Source of the DNA: Periplaneta americana
Taxonomy: Eukaryota; Arthropoda; Insecta; Blattodea; Blattidae
DNA length: 64,000 nt
Direction of reading: 5' to 3'
NCBI RefSeq assembly: GCF_040183065.1
Contig: NC_091117.1
Span: 122,098,226 to 122,162,225, forward strand
A model generated the notes under the pieces. The model was not told the DNA's origin and made no database searches. It was given only the letters and a program-made list of their open reading frames with translations. Made by a program: the position numbers and the translations under genes. Shown here piece by piece: positions 13,212 to 23,770 of this stretch. Each line of letters begins with the position of its first letter. Within the stretch, counting starts at the first letter, position 1.

Positions 13212-16200
13212 AGCCCAATCAATTGGAGCCTGCATGGAACTGGTCAGATCACTATTCACGACTGTTTCATAGACTCGGACTATGTTGTTGAATCCATCAC
13301 AGCTGTAAACAATGCTTGCCCTGTGCCCTTGCCGACTGCCGTGTCGTAACACGTGGTGTGCGGCATCACTCTCAATTCTCACAAAAGAGCAGCGCAAAGT
13401 TATTTTATCATGACAACTATGAAAATTGATACCAAAATATATTTTAGTCATAAAATTGTATTTTCTTGATATGTAGCGTACCTGAGATGGTTTTATGCAC
13501 TCACTTATGCATTTAACTTTTATTATACATTTATTCGACAACAATGGAATGGGTTTTTGTTCAAATTTATAATGCCAATAATTATCCAGTAAGATGTTTG
13601 TGTAGGCCTAGTAACGATCAGTTACTCAGTTTCGAACGAGCTCTCTTTGCGGTCGGTATGATATTTTTCCAACTTCATTTGAACAGTTTTTAATTTAATT
13701 TTGTTCGTATCTTTTTCTGTTTTTTAATCGGTAAATTATTATTAGAGAGTATAGTATGGGTACAGTACATCAGTTATTCATAGATTTCAAAAAGACATAT
13801 GACTCGGTTAAGAGAGAAGTTTTATATAACATTCTTATTGAATTTGGTATTCCCAAGAAACTAGTTCGATTAATTAAAATGTGTCTCGGTGAAACTTACA
13901 GCAGAGTCCGTATAGGCAAGTTTCTGTCTGATGCTTTTTCAATTCACTGCGGGCTAAAGCAAGGAGATGCACTATCACCTTTACTTTTTAACTTTTCTGT
14001 AGAATATGCCTTTAGGAAAGTTCACGATAACAGAGAGGGTTTGGAATTGAACGGGTTACATCAACTTCTTGTCTATGTGGATGACGTGAATATGTTAGAA
14101 GAAAATCCACAAACGATTAGGGAAAACACGGAAATTTTACATATCAATGTTGAGCTTTATGTTAACGTTTGTTGCAGATATGGAGTGGATGCAAATGTTG
14201 TTGTTTTTGGCGGGGAAGTTCTCCATCACCATCTCCTTCACTGTAGTGTACGTGTACACCGCCGAAATGTTCCCTACAGAGTTACGCCATTCCTTGCTTG
14301 GAGTGTGCGCCATGGTTGGTCGGATAGGCTCCATGATTGCACCTCAAACTCCGCTACTCGTAAGTAACTAGATTTTATTTAATATATAATGAACAGGCTT
14401 CGGCCTAGGGACACAGAGTAACCAGTATGAGGTTTAGAGTACACGGAGTATAAATGACGTCATGACCCGTGTGCAGTCACCCGATTGCAACAGCACAGGT
14501 GGGTCCGTAATGTGCATTACAGTTGTGTGTAGGCCTATTGCTGCTTGGCTGCGGTACGTGTAACAGGCTTCGGCGTAGGGACACCTGATTGAAGGTTACA
14601 ACTCACGTTAATACTTTAATGGTAGACATTTATTGTCTACACTAGGAATGTACTGTATATACTGCATCTGTATAGGGTGAAATATATTTTGTGCCGTACT
14701 GTTTACATGTTGAGACACGAAATAACGGCGCTCTTCATCTCCCACTCCACTCGACCAACAGAACACTATCGGCCATACGTTTTTGTGCCCAGGACCGAAG
14801 CCTAATAATGAATCACAAATGTTTAAGCACTTTCCTTGCAAAGAAATATATGACTAGGGCCTATAAGAATTGCTCTATGTAGTAATATTCCTGTACGTTT
14901 TAATAATGCTGTATCAAATAAACCGACGATTAAAAGTGGACAGCATTCCTTTTTAAATTGGTTATTTTACGACGCTTTATCAACTGCTATGGTTATCTAG
15001 CGTCTGAGCGAGATGAGTCCAGGGGCCAGCGTCGAAAGTCACCCAGCATTTACTCTTAATGAATGAGGGAAAACTCCGGAAAAAATCTCAACCAAGTAAC
15101 TTGTTCCAACCAGAATTGGAACCCGGACCCCTTCGTTTTACAGTCAGATGTGCTAACCATTACTCCACAGCGGTGAACGATAGCAGTGTTAAGAAAGGAG
15201 CAAATCACATCTACTTTTACCGAAGGCCAGTATATTAGATAAGCCAATCGCTTAAAAATCTTGAAGTGCTAATTATTAATTTAAGTTATACGAAGTTATG
15301 TGCTGTTCCTAATGTAGCTTTTTATTAGTTTTCGATAACAAAGAAAAGAATTCACTTGAGTAGGCCTACTTAAAAATGTACGTGTACTTGAGTTGTAGCA
15401 ACTACCGGTAACTTTGCTTTGTTTCCACGTACTTAAATTATTACACGAACAGTTTTGTAGATATTGTTTGCTCTTTCGTAATAGTAAGATATTGTAGTTT
15501 TGTAATAAATTTAAATATTCCTTTCTTTAATGTCTGAATTAAACACTAGTATGAGAAAACTGGAGACTTGGTACATACGTCCATGTACAGATTTCGGATT
15601 TTATCTCTGCCGATGGGGGACGTCATAACTTGCGGGGGAGAGGAAGAGGGAAAGCAGCGGTTGTACCAATACTCAACGCCTTCAACAATGACAAGCGCTC
15701 GAATCCCAACTGCCATTCACCGGCGGAGATAAAATCCGAGATCTGTAGTAATATTGTGCCTGAATTCAATATATGAAGTAATAATTGTCGCTTTTCAGAA
15801 AATTTCACGCAATGAGACATTTTAAAAGAAAATATTTATAAATTCTGATGAATTAGCAATGCTGTTACTTTCACATTTGTTAAATTTAGATTTACACCAG
15901 CTGAAAATATTTGAAAACAATATTATAACTTGTAGCCTTCTTTGCATTAGTAACGTTTCTAATCTATATAGAATATATTTGTTATAAATATCGCAATGAT
16001 GGGTGAAGAGATAGTGATTTCGTCACCACAAGGCAGTATTTTATCGTTGACGGATAGATTTAAGGGCCAAAAAAGTTAAAATCTTATAAGTTGGTGCAGG
16101 AGCGATAAGAAGTAAATATAAGGTCTGAATGGAATACAACAGGAAGTTTGGTGATTTAATGTCGTAAGTCGTGTTTAGTGTGATAAAAGTGTGTTTAGGG

Positions 16201-18587
16201 GATCATAGATATAGAGATCAATTAGGAAGTTATAAAATTGAAAAACGATGTTGGGAAATTAAAAAGTGGCTAGTCAATAAATATAGTTACAGATTTAAGT
16301 TTATTGTAAAGAAATAAATCTTAGAAAGTGATGTAGTGAAGTTTATGAAAGATGATCTTAGTGATAGTATTTCCAATTTTCTATAGCTTTTTCTGAGTGT
16401 AGATTGTGGTTAAGAAATGAATGATCAAACTAAAGTGAACTAGATACTCATGTCAAGATTTAATAATATTATTATAATGACGTGTATTAGGTAGAAGAAA
16501 GATCCCAATGAGCATAACCGTGTAAAGTGTTACGAGTTAGATCTAATGTAGAAAGACGGAATTATATATAAATTTAGTTAGCAAGATTAGACTGCTGGAA
16601 GGATCGTAAGTGTGGAACGAACAGATGGTGGACATTTAAGATCAATAAGAAGAAATTGACTGGTTAGAGTTAAGTTAATAGCGGGAGTAGAAGAGTTATT
16701 AATTTAACAGGCTGTCGGGATTGCATGCTAATTGTAGGTAAATGTAATAGAAAGTTACGGTGAAACCCGTGTACATAGTTGTGATACACCATAACTAATG
16801 TAAATATTGATGACAAATATCTATCTGTCTGTCTGTCTGTCTGTCTGTCTATGAACATACCTACATATCTTAAAATAAAAAGTACCTTTTGAAGTTTGAA
16901 TTTTTGACCCTTTCTTCCGACATAAACCATCCACAATATTTACCGATTACGCCACAGACATTCAACAATATTGTATCCGACATGTTTCCAAATGTATCGC
17001 TATGCCACGTGCAGGTTTAATCAGAAAATATTTCACGCTATAATGTGCAAGTTTAAAGCCTAGATCATAATTATATACCCAGATTGCTCGGCCTTATAGG
17101 CTTTGACGGTAACAACTTTTGTCAGGTTTACTATGCTGCCATCTAGTTGTTACATAAGGAGTTACCTCATAACTTCCATTTGAATTGCATTAACTACTGT
17201 CCTGCCATCTCGTGTTTGTTTATGGCGGACGGGTGACGATCCTGGCGGTTGCTCTCTTCAAAGTGCTACCGATTTTAACATAGGGATTACCTATCTGTTA
17301 TATAAAATATGATCTAGGTTTAAACCCGCAGTCACCTAGTTAATAAATCTTTCCTCTACAACCTCTTATATTTCTTCGGTTGAATTCTGAAACATTCTGT
17401 ATAATTCAGATGCTTGAGATTTCTTGCAGGAAATTTTACCACTCGACTCGAACAAAAGCATGCTTCTTCTACTTCTACATTTCAGAATGTAGGCATTTTG
17501 ATGTTCCGAATAAACAGGTCTTTTCATAATTTTCTGAGTCAGTAATAATTGGCTCATGTACTGAGTTTCAATATTTAATTATTTTAGAATTCAGGTAATA
17601 TACTGCTGCTTTCCTTTCCAATCAGATACGCATTCTCATCATTTCTCGTATTTATTGGCAACTGAAACATCTCCCAAAGGCTGCACTAGACGTGATAAAT
17701 TTCGTAATACAGATGTAAGTAACAAGCTAAATATTACTGAGATAGCCCAGTTTGTAAGTGGTTACGAACAGATGTGTGTTAGTAACTTAAAGATAATGGA
17801 TAATAAGTTAATGGGCTATATTTTCAATACTGGTTTAAGTTACATAGAATGGGTGACGCTGGAGCAGATCCTTAGTCTAATTCTTACAGCGTTGGTGATG
17901 ATGATTATTATTATTATGATTATGATGATGATTATGATCATGATGACGATGATGATGGTGATTATTCTGTACTCATTTATTACATCCTAATTTATTTTTA
18001 CATCTAGTTTCTGCAGCCTTTCATTCAAGTAAGAATTTCATGCTTGTAATTTACTGTAGGTTATTAACTTATTAATTTTATTCAAGCACCTACTGTAATT
18101 CTCACATCCATACTGCAACCTAAGTACAGTGTTATAACTTTATAGAATGTTAATTCAACAACCTTTTTTTTTTTACTTTATCATGAAGTGCTCCATAGAC
18201 GTCTTGAGTAATTTATCGTCTGTGATATAAAATTCGTACAGCACACTTTTAGTGTTTTTATTAAATTTTACTAATACATTTTAATAAGACATGTTTGACA
18301 ATTATAGCAATACTTTTAAATAAACTTCCATACAAGTCTGAAACTCTTTCTGTAGATATGTGAAGGGAAAGTTCAAAACCTGTTCACTACTCTATTAAAT
18401 CTATACGTTAATTATTCTTTTGCAGGAGCGATACCTGGAGTCGCTGCCTTTGCTCCTCTTTGGTGGGATGTCGATAGCATCTGGACTTCTGTCATTATAC
18501 TTTCCTGAAACACTTAATATGAAGCTGCCGGATACAATAGAGGAGGCTGAGCAGATCGGAAGGAAAAATGGTCGACGGCGTAGATAG
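2153..18587 (+). CDS. Organic cation transporter-like protein (SLC22 family), C-terminal half, five exons
   Basis: Membrane transporter of the major facilitator superfamily; SLC22 members move organic cations, anions or carnitine across the plasma membrane. Five exons (2153-2306, 6257-6366, 10443-10657, 14178-14359, 18426-18587) have GT/AG borders and compatible phases, giving 273 codons plus TAG. Family marks: LPESVRWL at the start (loop after TM6), an acidic DEEEEK stretch in the central cytoplasmic loop, FVFFGLSL (TM7), the DRFGRKA loop (TM8-9), and [13 protein letters not shown] followed by [10 protein letters not shown] (TM11). The tail is basic (KNGRRRR). SLC22 proteins usually have about 550 residues, so the N-terminal half is upstream of the window. 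Introns are 3.5-4.1 kb and full of transposons, yet no exon is damaged, so the gene is probably functional. The substrate cannot be told from sequence. Confidence 0.9.
2307..2867. other. Intron sequence, nothing identified
   Basis: AT-rich intron sequence between the first visible exon and the GC-richer repeat at 2868. No supportable features. Confidence 0.4.
2868..3075 (-). repeat. GC-rich retroelement-like fragment carrying a hammerhead-like motif
   Basis: A block of clearly higher GC than its surroundings, beginning near GGCTTTCACGGCCGG. Its centre holds a hammerhead-like fold on the - strand (2939-2981), as found in pseudo-LTRs of Penelope-like elements. Its borders are unclear. I read it as a fragment of a Penelope-type pseudo-LTR or a derived SINE-like repeat. 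Confidence 0.5.
2939..2981 (-). ncRNA. Hammerhead-ribozyme-like motif
   Basis: Read on the - strand: stem I ACCA; core CTGACGA (fits CUGANGA); one extra T; stem II GTCTGC / GCAGAC with a 7-nt loop; GAAA; a minimal stem III (A, loop CG, T); residue A at position 17; then TGGT closing stem I. All core residues are present. The very short stem III and one extra U after A9 are departures from the textbook form. Short stem III is known for hammerheads of Penelope-like elements. Activity is untested. Confidence 0.6.
5155..5190 (-). ncRNA. Hammerhead-like motif, left palindrome arm
   Basis: Exact inverted counterpart of the motif at 5575-5610: TGC, CTGAAGA, extra T, GCC / GGC stem II, GAAA, minimal stem III, GCA. 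Stem II (3 bp) and stem I are weak, so it may be a decayed ribozyme. Confidence 0.4.
5575..5610 (+). ncRNA. Hammerhead-like motif, right palindrome arm
   Basis: TGC, core CTGAAGA (5578-5584), extra T (5585), stem II GCC 5586-5588 with GGC 5595-5597, GAAA (5598-5601), stem III of two A-T pairs around CG, then GCA closing stem I. Same layout as the motifs at 2939 and 55284, but with shorter stems. Confidence 0.4.
6257..6366 (+). CDS. SLC22-like gene, exon 2 of those visible
   Basis: Acceptor TTTCAG, donor TG|GTGAGT. Begins in phase 0 and ends two bases into a Trp codon completed by G10443. Encodes an acidic loop and then RVVNCSFCW, the entry into TM7. Confidence 0.88.
6928..7165. mobile_element. 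Palindromic MITE
   Basis: Near-perfect inverted repeat with arms of about 105 bp (outer end AGGGTAAATTAGGGTCTGTT) and a short loop near 7040. It is bordered by similar ATCAGTA sequences. Non-coding. It would fold into a long hairpin if transcribed within the SLC22-like intron. Confidence 0.8.
7166..8258. other. Intron sequence, nothing identified
   Basis: AT-rich intron sequence. Short open frames show no recognisable protein. No repeat borders are visible. Confidence 0.4.
8259..8380. repeat. Short inverted-repeat element
   Basis: ATGCTTGCGCAACTAACCCG at the left end is matched in inverted form by CGGGTGAGTTGCGCAAGCAT at the right end (about 30-bp arms). About 60 bp lies between them, including a C-run. 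Probably a small MITE. Confidence 0.65.
9667..9853. mobile_element. Small TIR element (MITE)
   Basis: Left end CCATTCGTTATTCCATGAAA and right end TTTCACGAAATAACGAATGG are imperfect inverted copies, with further pairing inward (TGCATGCGTG / CACGCAT). Non-coding, 187 bp, in an SLC22-like intron. Confidence 0.65.
10443..10657 (+). CDS. SLC22-like gene, exon 3 of those visible
   Basis: The acceptor must be AAG|G at 10442/10443, because an in-frame TGA lies at 10438-10440. The G completes Trp from the previous exon. Encodes TM7-TM9, including [17 protein letters not shown] and the MFS signature DRFGRKA. Donor ACAG|GTGAGA. Confidence 0.9.
10658..12269. other. Intron sequence, nothing identified
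   Basis: Intron between SLC22-like exons 3 and 4. Several 65-92-codon open frames overlap on both strands, but none has a recognisable motif. Confidence 0.4.
12270..12317. repeat. (TTA)n microsatellite
   Basis: About 15 uninterrupted TTA units, directly at the truncated 3' end of the LINE relic on the - strand. It may derive from that element's tail. Confidence 0.9.
12310..13080 (-). pseudogene. Jockey/I-like non-LTR retrotransposon relic (ORF1 end and start of ORF2)
   Basis: On the - strand, 13080-12680 encodes a gag-like nucleic-acid-binding segment with two zinc knuckles: [11 protein letters not shown]..., then [17 protein letters not shown] tail containing [19 protein letters not shown] follows and ends in a stop. 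About 140 bp downstream, 12535-12310 encodes the start of the AP-type endonuclease: IVNWNANGI, then [16 protein letters not shown] and IPKY, broken by stop codons. This is the ORF1-ORF2 junction of a Jockey/I-like element. RT is missing and the 3' side ends at a (TTA)n tract. Confidence 0.7.
13147..13212. repeat. Purine-rich (AAG)n / (GAAA)n tract
   Basis: About a dozen AAG units followed by GAAA units. This is a simple repeat; the Lys/Glu- or Ser-rich frames across it are not genes. Confidence 0.95.
13741..14140 (+). pseudogene. Non-LTR reverse transcriptase fragment
   Basis: The frame from 13756 reads [52 protein letters not shown] and [13 protein letters not shown] motifs from the first catalytic Asp region to a (Y/F)xDD box, here YVDD. 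It lacks N-terminal endonuclease and C-terminal parts. The frame runs on into the SLC22-like exon in the wrong phase, so the longer ORF is an artefact. A shorter relative occurs at about 47250-47480. Confidence 0.8.
14178..14359 (+). CDS. SLC22-like gene, exon 4 of those visible
   Basis: Acceptor GTTGCAG, donor CTC|GTAAGT. Completes an Asp codon and encodes TM10-TM11: [35 protein letters not shown] non-LTR reverse transcriptase fragment ends only about 40 bp upstream of this acceptor. Confidence 0.92.
14390..14600. repeat. Local duplication
   Basis: The phrase AACAGGCTTCGGC[C/G]TAGGGACAC occurs twice, about 170 bp apart (near 14392 and 14562), within GC-richer intron sequence. This is a short duplicated block of unknown origin. 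Confidence 0.5.
14958..15178 (-). mobile_element. tRNA-derived SINE, minus orientation
   Basis: Reverse-complement relative of the SINE at 21395: it carries the 3' part (TACGACGCTTTATCAAC), the middle (GAGTCCAGG..., CACCCAGCATTTACTC) and the tRNA-like head with a B-box near 15110-15125. It is diverged by many substitutions, so older than the copy at 21395. Confidence 0.8.
15587..15746. mobile_element. Small TIR element (MITE)
   Basis: The ends ACAGATTTCGGATTTTATCT and its imperfect inverse AGATAAAATCCGAGATCTGT flank about 110 bp. Non-coding, 160 bp. Confidence 0.65.
15747..16820. other. Intron sequence, nothing identified
   Basis: AT-rich, with no long ORFs and no clear inverted ends. Confidence 0.4.
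16821..16851. repeat. (CTGT)n microsatellite
   Basis: About seven CTGT units in tandem. Confidence 0.9.
17047..17327. mobile_element. Small TIR element (MITE)
   Basis: Left end TTTAAAGCCTAGATCATAAT and right end ATGATCTAGGTTTAAA are inverted copies with small gaps. The interior of about 230 bp is non-coding. Confidence 0.55.
17896..17964. repeat. (GAT)/(ATT)n simple repeat
   Basis: Interrupted GAT/ATT trinucleotides. They create a Met/Ile-rich open frame that I do not regard as a gene. Confidence 0.85.
18426..18587 (+). CDS. SLC22-like gene, terminal exon
   Basis: Acceptor TTTTGCAG, phase 0. Encodes TM12 ([20 protein letters not shown]), then [16 protein letters not shown], the typical SLC22 ending, and a basic tail before TAG at 18585-18587. 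Confidence 0.92.
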   Translation, partial: ERYLESLPLLLFGGMSIASGLLSLYFPETLNMKLPDTIEEAEQIGRKNGRRRR

Positions 18588-19049
18588 CATTCCTTTGTCT
18601 TTTTATATTGTCTTATTATCCATACTTCCGTTTTGAACATGAAACCCATTTATCGTCTTAAAAGTAAATATCACAGTGCTCTTGAGTGTGGCATCATCAT
18701 CATCCTGCTTGATTCAGACTATTGTGTTGTCATGATACTTTATACAAACATTTAATACTGCTATAACTAAAGTTACAAACAAGATTGTAATAATGAAAAA
18801 CTGTATTATCTTGCCTTTATCCGTAATCTGTATTGGTGTACGTTACTGGTACAGTTCTGAAATATGTCAGACTATTTAAGTTTGGTTTATATTTCTTAAT
18901 TTTATTTATACTTCATGTGAAATATTTATAGCTGATTTTCTCTCTAAAAGAAGGAAATCTGCGAACTATATTATTTATTATATTTAGAGTATACACTAAT
19001 AAATATAATTCTGCCTGTGAAAGTTGTCATCTTTGTTCACCACAATAAA
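18588..19049 (+). other. Probable 3' UTR with poly(A) signal of the SLC22-like gene
   Basis: AT-rich sequence after the stop codon. A canonical AATAAA at 19044-19049 is one candidate polyadenylation signal; ATAAATA at about 19000 is another. Transcript evidence is needed to choose between them. Confidence 0.45.
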
Positions 19050-20059
19050 TCAATTTTACATTACAAGTATCAAACTTACTTAGTACGTAGAATGTGAATG
19101 ATATAGTAGGCCTACATTAAAATAGTAACATTATGGAACAAGTCCAATATGATACAAAATACAGTATCTTTCTTATAATTTGGATATATTTTCGGTTTAT
19201 TACTTTAAATAACTTACTTTTAAGAAATAACAAACAATCGTATGAATTAACAGGGGTCATATTCATAACACTACTCTTCGGAATCGCCATTTGGACAGAC
19301 CTAATTCAGAAGAGAATACAATATCAGATTTCATGATTAATTTTTGGAGATAAGGCGCTTTCTGTACTTTCATTCATTGAATAGAACTATAGTGACACAG
19401 CAACGAAAAACGCTACGAACTTATGCACCAACCCAATACACTGATTCCTTTTAAACTCTTACAATATAATTTTAGCATATCCTTATAGAGAAGTTTTGGT
19501 ACTTAACGTCTATGTTCAAGTTAATTAACTCTGTTATATCAGTTCTCATTAGCTCTTACGAAAAAAAACATAACAACATACGTAGTTCTTTCTTTCAAAG
19601 GATATGACTATCAGGGCTAAATTTGTATGAGATAATGCAATAGCCACCGATATAATTCAGGAGTAATTAACGATCTGGTCTCGTGATCTGAGGCCGCGTT
19701 TGGACGTGGGTTGAATCTTTCCTGACCTGATTACCAGCTTAGGATTTCTCGAAGTTTCACAAACTGTAAAGACAATGTCAAGTAATCCCATTTCGAATCT
19801 TCTGTCTCATCTCGCTGCCAGCAGTTTCACCTAGGCTATACGTCCTCGCAGTTGATGAAGCATGGTTAAATAACAGATTAAAAATACGAAAAAATGGCTG
19901 TTTATCTTATTTAATTTGGCTACGTCATTTTTATTACATTATGGATCATGTTACAAAATAAAAAAAAATTGAAGGTCTTTAAAAAGAACCATATTAAGAA
20001 AAGTGACATGAAACCAGTTCTTAAACTACCGTATATAAGACATTGTAAATTCCAACATC
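19050..20059. other. Intergenic sequence, nothing identified
   Basis: Downstream of the SLC22-like gene. No ORF, tRNA or repeat that I can support before the hAT relic at about 20060. Confidence 0.4.
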
Positions 20060-21066
20060 ACATACGGATTAGAGTACAGCAGCCGTGGCGAGAACGTGAC
20101 TCTCGAGAAATTGTGGCTCGCAGTGATAGCTGTGCATTTCGCTTGCTTCTAACCTCAGCCAACCCCCACCCTCTTACTCACTGGAGTCAAACTCCGTTTC
20201 ATTTGTATTTGTCTCTGACCTGCTAGTGGCATATGTCTCTCTCGAAACCAAGTACGAAAGTTCCAAGTAGGATTGGAAGACATTTTTTTTGCTGTCAATA
20301 TGATGAGAATATTAAATGTATGATTTGTTCACAAGTATTACGAGGAAAACGGTTGTATAACATAAAACGGCATTATACTACACGTTACTGATGAAACATT
20401 AAAAGGTTAAGTGTTATTGTTATCGTCGTCGTCATCATCATCATCATCATCATCATCTCTGTACGTCGACCCTTTTTTCAGCAGATGTACGAATAATGCG
20501 GTTAGCTCTTCAATTTGAACTCACTGATTTACTATGTGATATCAAATGAAAGCTAGACGTAAGGACTTGACATATGTTGAACTTTCAAATCTTTGCCAAA
20601 AAATAAATATCCGAATCTTCGTTCTTTCCCTTGCTCTGTCGAAGCCACGTTCGCTACAACTTACGTTTGTGAAAAATTATTTTCAACAATGAAGATAGTA
20701 AAAACCTAATTTAGATCACGACTGACAGACAAATACCTTCGTGATCAACTAGGACTGGCAGTAAGTGACACAATTCCTGATTTTGAAACTTTGTCGCAGA
20801 GACATTCTGAAGACAGTTAATTTTAGATTGTGATATTGTTCATTTCTTTCTTCGTTACACGTACTAAACATTAGTTTGTAGCCTTGTACTGTATAAAATT
20901 ATATTTAAGTGCTTGACGTAAGGAAAATGAAAATCCGTTAATAAGTTAGACAGTTGCTTCACTTCCCCTTCGGGTGTTCGCCTCCTACCATAGGTGCTAT
21001 GCACGTTGCAGGTTACACAGTGGCTCGGCGCAGGATTATATTTTCGCCACCGCTGGAGTACAGTAT
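20060..21066 (+). pseudogene. GTF2IRD2-like hAT transposon relic, copy 1
   Basis: Collinear in inverted orientation with the element at 48935-51336. A degraded BED-finger segment (NIKCMICSQVLRGKRLYNIKRHY, near 20320-20390) comes first, then a (TCA)n tract. The C-terminal hAT dimerisation region near 20580-20820 is broken by frameshifts; pieces such as LSKPRSLQL and SRLTDKYL read in different frames. The left TIR is missing. At the right end the next element (CAGGGTGGG, 21068) abuts. The middle of the transposase is absent in both copies. Confidence 0.65.
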
Positions 21067-21394
21067 ACAGGGTGGGAAGGTATACGTGCAAATATTTTAG
21101 AGATAATCAGGGATAGTATACTGAACCACAACATGTAACAAATTTCTCAATCTTCGGAGTTATTTTTTTAGACATGAAAAAATACAACGTTTTTAGGTTA
21201 GTAATACTTCCAGGCGATTTGTATTTTTTTTTTTTTTTAAGAACGGCTCACTAGTTACACGGATGTCTAAGCTTGTTGTGGTTGTCTACTGTCCAGGTTT
21301 ACTATGAAGGTCTTTGTGGTGTAAAGGCTCGTCTCCACTATTAAACATTTAACAACAACATGTTAAATATAACATGTTGAATTTAACATGTATA

Positions 21395-21655
21395 GTCCAC
21401 ACCTGTGGAGTAACGGTCAGCGGGTCTGGCCGCGAAACAAGGTAGCCCGGGTTCGAATCCCGGTCGGGGCAAGTCACCTGGTTGAGGTTTTTCCGGGATT
21501 TTCCCTCAACCCAATAAGAGCAAATGCTGGGTAACTTTCGGTGCTGGACCCCGGACTCATTTCACAGGCATTATCACCTTCATTCCATTCAGACGCTAAA
21601 TAACCTAGATGTTGATACAGCGTCGTAAAGTAACCCAATGAAGTAAAAAAAAAAA
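21395..21655 (+). mobile_element. tRNA-derived SINE, nested copy
   Basis: tRNA-like head with the A-box region near GAGTAACGGTCAGCGGGTC and B-box GGTTCGAATCC at about 21450, then the body (CAAATGCTGGGTAACTTTCG, GACGCTAAATAACC, GATACAGCGTCGTAAAGTAA) and an A12 tail. Flanked by ACATGTATA at 21386-21394 and 21656-21664. Well preserved, so it is the youngest layer of this nest. Confidence 0.9.
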
Positions 21656-22208
21656 ACATGTATATGGACATTTCAAGTTTAATTTGACTTAACATGTTGA
21701 AGTTAACACTTTTAACATGTTGGCGTGTTTTCCAGCACCAATGGAAAACATGTCAAGTCAATTCACTTGCTCGTGCAATGTCGGTACAGTTCGGCAAAGT
21801 TCGTACAGTTTCCATAACAACAACTAACTTCCGATTTTGTGGCGCGTATCTTGATCATTTTTATTGGTCCTTGGTGTTGGCTGTAAGTTGTTCGAAGTAA
21901 TGGCGTGGACGAAAGAAAATACATTAGAATAAAATTAATGCACTGATGGAAAGAACTTGTTTGTGGGATGTGTCTGCAAAACAAAGTAGGCTGACTGTTT
22001 TAGAGAACTGGAATTATTATTTAACTGTTCTCGAGAATACAATAGAGAGTTTTCGCACGCTTGTCGTACGCTAAACGTTATTGCTATGTTGACGTCAGTA
22101 ATGGTCGTATTTGGTGATGTATGTTAACGTTCGTAAAATTTCGGAAAGAATAATTATACGATATTACTCGCTCCATTAACATCTATCATGTCGTAGGTCC
22201 TATGATAG

Positions 22209-22421
22209 TCAATCAATCGCGCTGTATTTTTTTTTAATTGAGATGAAATGGCTGCTCTTAAATTGTGTCTTTCTTTGATGTGACAGGAAGCATTTTTGCA
22301 GCACTATATTAAAATCGTGTTCTGATATTCTCAGCAAGTTTTTGAATCCAAATCGATCTTCAACTTTAAGCTCGTTTAGAATATCTTCTGAATAGTGTCT
22401 TTTACTAAGATATTGCCACAC
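22209..22421 (-). pseudogene. Harbinger transposase N-terminal fragment
   Basis: The 70-codon frame includes YSEDILNELKVEDRFGFKNL and RISEHDFNIVLQK, matching the usual Harbinger N-terminal pattern (hydrophobic helix, EL..ED..F.N.LR....DF..LL). No catalytic DDE domain follows. This is a remnant of the element at 21325-22689. Confidence 0.5.
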
Positions 22422-23149
22422 TCACATTCTCATTTGATTCCTTTTCAAGGCCTTGTAACAAGCAATAGAGGCAATTACAAAAGTCAAATCATCATCTGAG
22501 TCCATTGTCCAAGGTTTGAAAATAAGATACTATCTACATTAAAATCTCATAGACTGTTTATGGTGAACTGCGCAAAGAAAGTCAAGTTTAACATGTTTAA
22601 AATGTTCAGTCAACATGTTGGGATATTAACAGTAAACAATTTAACATTTAACATGTTGTTGTTAAATGTTTAATAGTGGAGACGAACCTCTTAACAGGTT
22701 ATCAAATAATTTATCGTGTATCCAAACACAATCACATTTTTACATTAGCACATGGGATTACATTCATGATTTATTTTGTACTGTAATTCGTTCGGATTTC
22801 ACCCCTAACTGTTTATGCTGGAATATAATATGATATCGAAAGACACGCGTATTTCTAAACCAATGGTTCTATAGAAGGCGCGACCCACTTTTGAACGAGA
22901 CTTAAGTTTGCGATTCTCACTACTAAACTTAACTCCATTTGAAAAATAAAAGTCCCTGTAAAATTTGAAACAACTTTTATTTTGCTCGAAATTCATGAAT
23001 TCCACCCAAAGGGCAGTCAAAATATCAGAATAGAGTCAAACTATATCACGAAATATTACATGAACATCATTTCTAATAGCCTACTTTGCTGATATTTTCG
23101 ACCACTTAAACACTTTAAATAATAGTTTCGAAGGCTAAGATGTTAACAT

Positions 23150-23770
23150 AACAGCCAGAGATAAAATTAAAGGATTTTTAAAGAAATTTGATTTCCGGTC
23201 TACATCACTAGACAAACGGAATCTGATGCATGATGCATTTCAGTGTATTAAAGGACTCGTGAAAAATTTAGCTATGTATGATACCTACGACAAATACTGA
23301 GTTTGTTTTTGCGAACATGAAATTAAGTTCGCACAATTCTAAACAACAGCTATTTGAATATTTTCCGAAAGACATATGGAACAATACTACAGTCACCGAT
23401 GGATACTAAATTCATTTTTAAACAGTTGCGTTCAATTGGCTGAAATTTAAAAAAGAGGAAAAATTCATTAGATATGTATGTACCTACTGATGCAATGTTG
23501 CAGTTGGCTTTTTCGTAGAGTTTAGATCAATTTTGGATCAAAGAATGCACTAATATCCCGAACTTGCAAAAGAAGCTCTTATTTTTTTTTTAATTTGGAA
23601 CCTCATATTTATGCAAAATAAGCTTTTCGTCTATGATTTCCGTCAAAACAAAGATGAGAAATCTCATTGAACTTGAAAATGATATCACTATGACGTGTTT
23701 TTCGAATACAGAGTCCAGATTTGAAAGCTATTGCCTGAAACACAGGCATATTTGTCGCATTAATAAAATT
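23150..23770 (+). pseudogene. ZBED5/FAM200-like hAT transposase relic
   Basis: Broken coding sequence. The frame near 23530-23750 gives FWIKECTNIPNLQKKLL, then FGTSYLCKISFSSMISVKTK, then SRFESYC, which is the conserved C-terminal hAT dimerisation region (FxxSYLCExxFSxMxxxKTKxR). An upstream SLDKRNLMHDAF-like piece (23200-23260) could be the middle of the same protein. Multiple stops and frameshifts. Confidence 0.55.

Larger units (their letters stand above)
21325..22689. mobile_element. PIF/Harbinger-like element relic
   Basis: Left AGGCTCGTCTCCACTATTAA and right TTAATAGTGGAGACGAACCT are inverted, and pairing continues through AACATTTAACAACAACATGTT. Several ACATGTT motifs lie just inside the ends, as expected for transposase-binding repeats. 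TAA occurs next to each end, but slightly offset, so the 3-bp target duplication typical of Harbinger is not proven. The - strand ORF inside supports the class. Confidence 0.65.

Noticed and set aside
13101..13544. 147-codon minus-strand ORF
   Set aside because: Starts in unassigned sequence and ends in Ser runs from the (AAG)n tract. No recognisable domain.
13756..14367. 203-codon ORF fusing RT with the SLC22-like exon
   Set aside because: The last about 70 codons read the transporter exon out of phase. It is a chance fusion across the splice acceptor.
17655..17990. 111-codon ORF with a Met/Ile-rich hydrophobic end
   Set aside because: The apparent membrane segment is a GAT/ATT microsatellite. 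No homology motif.
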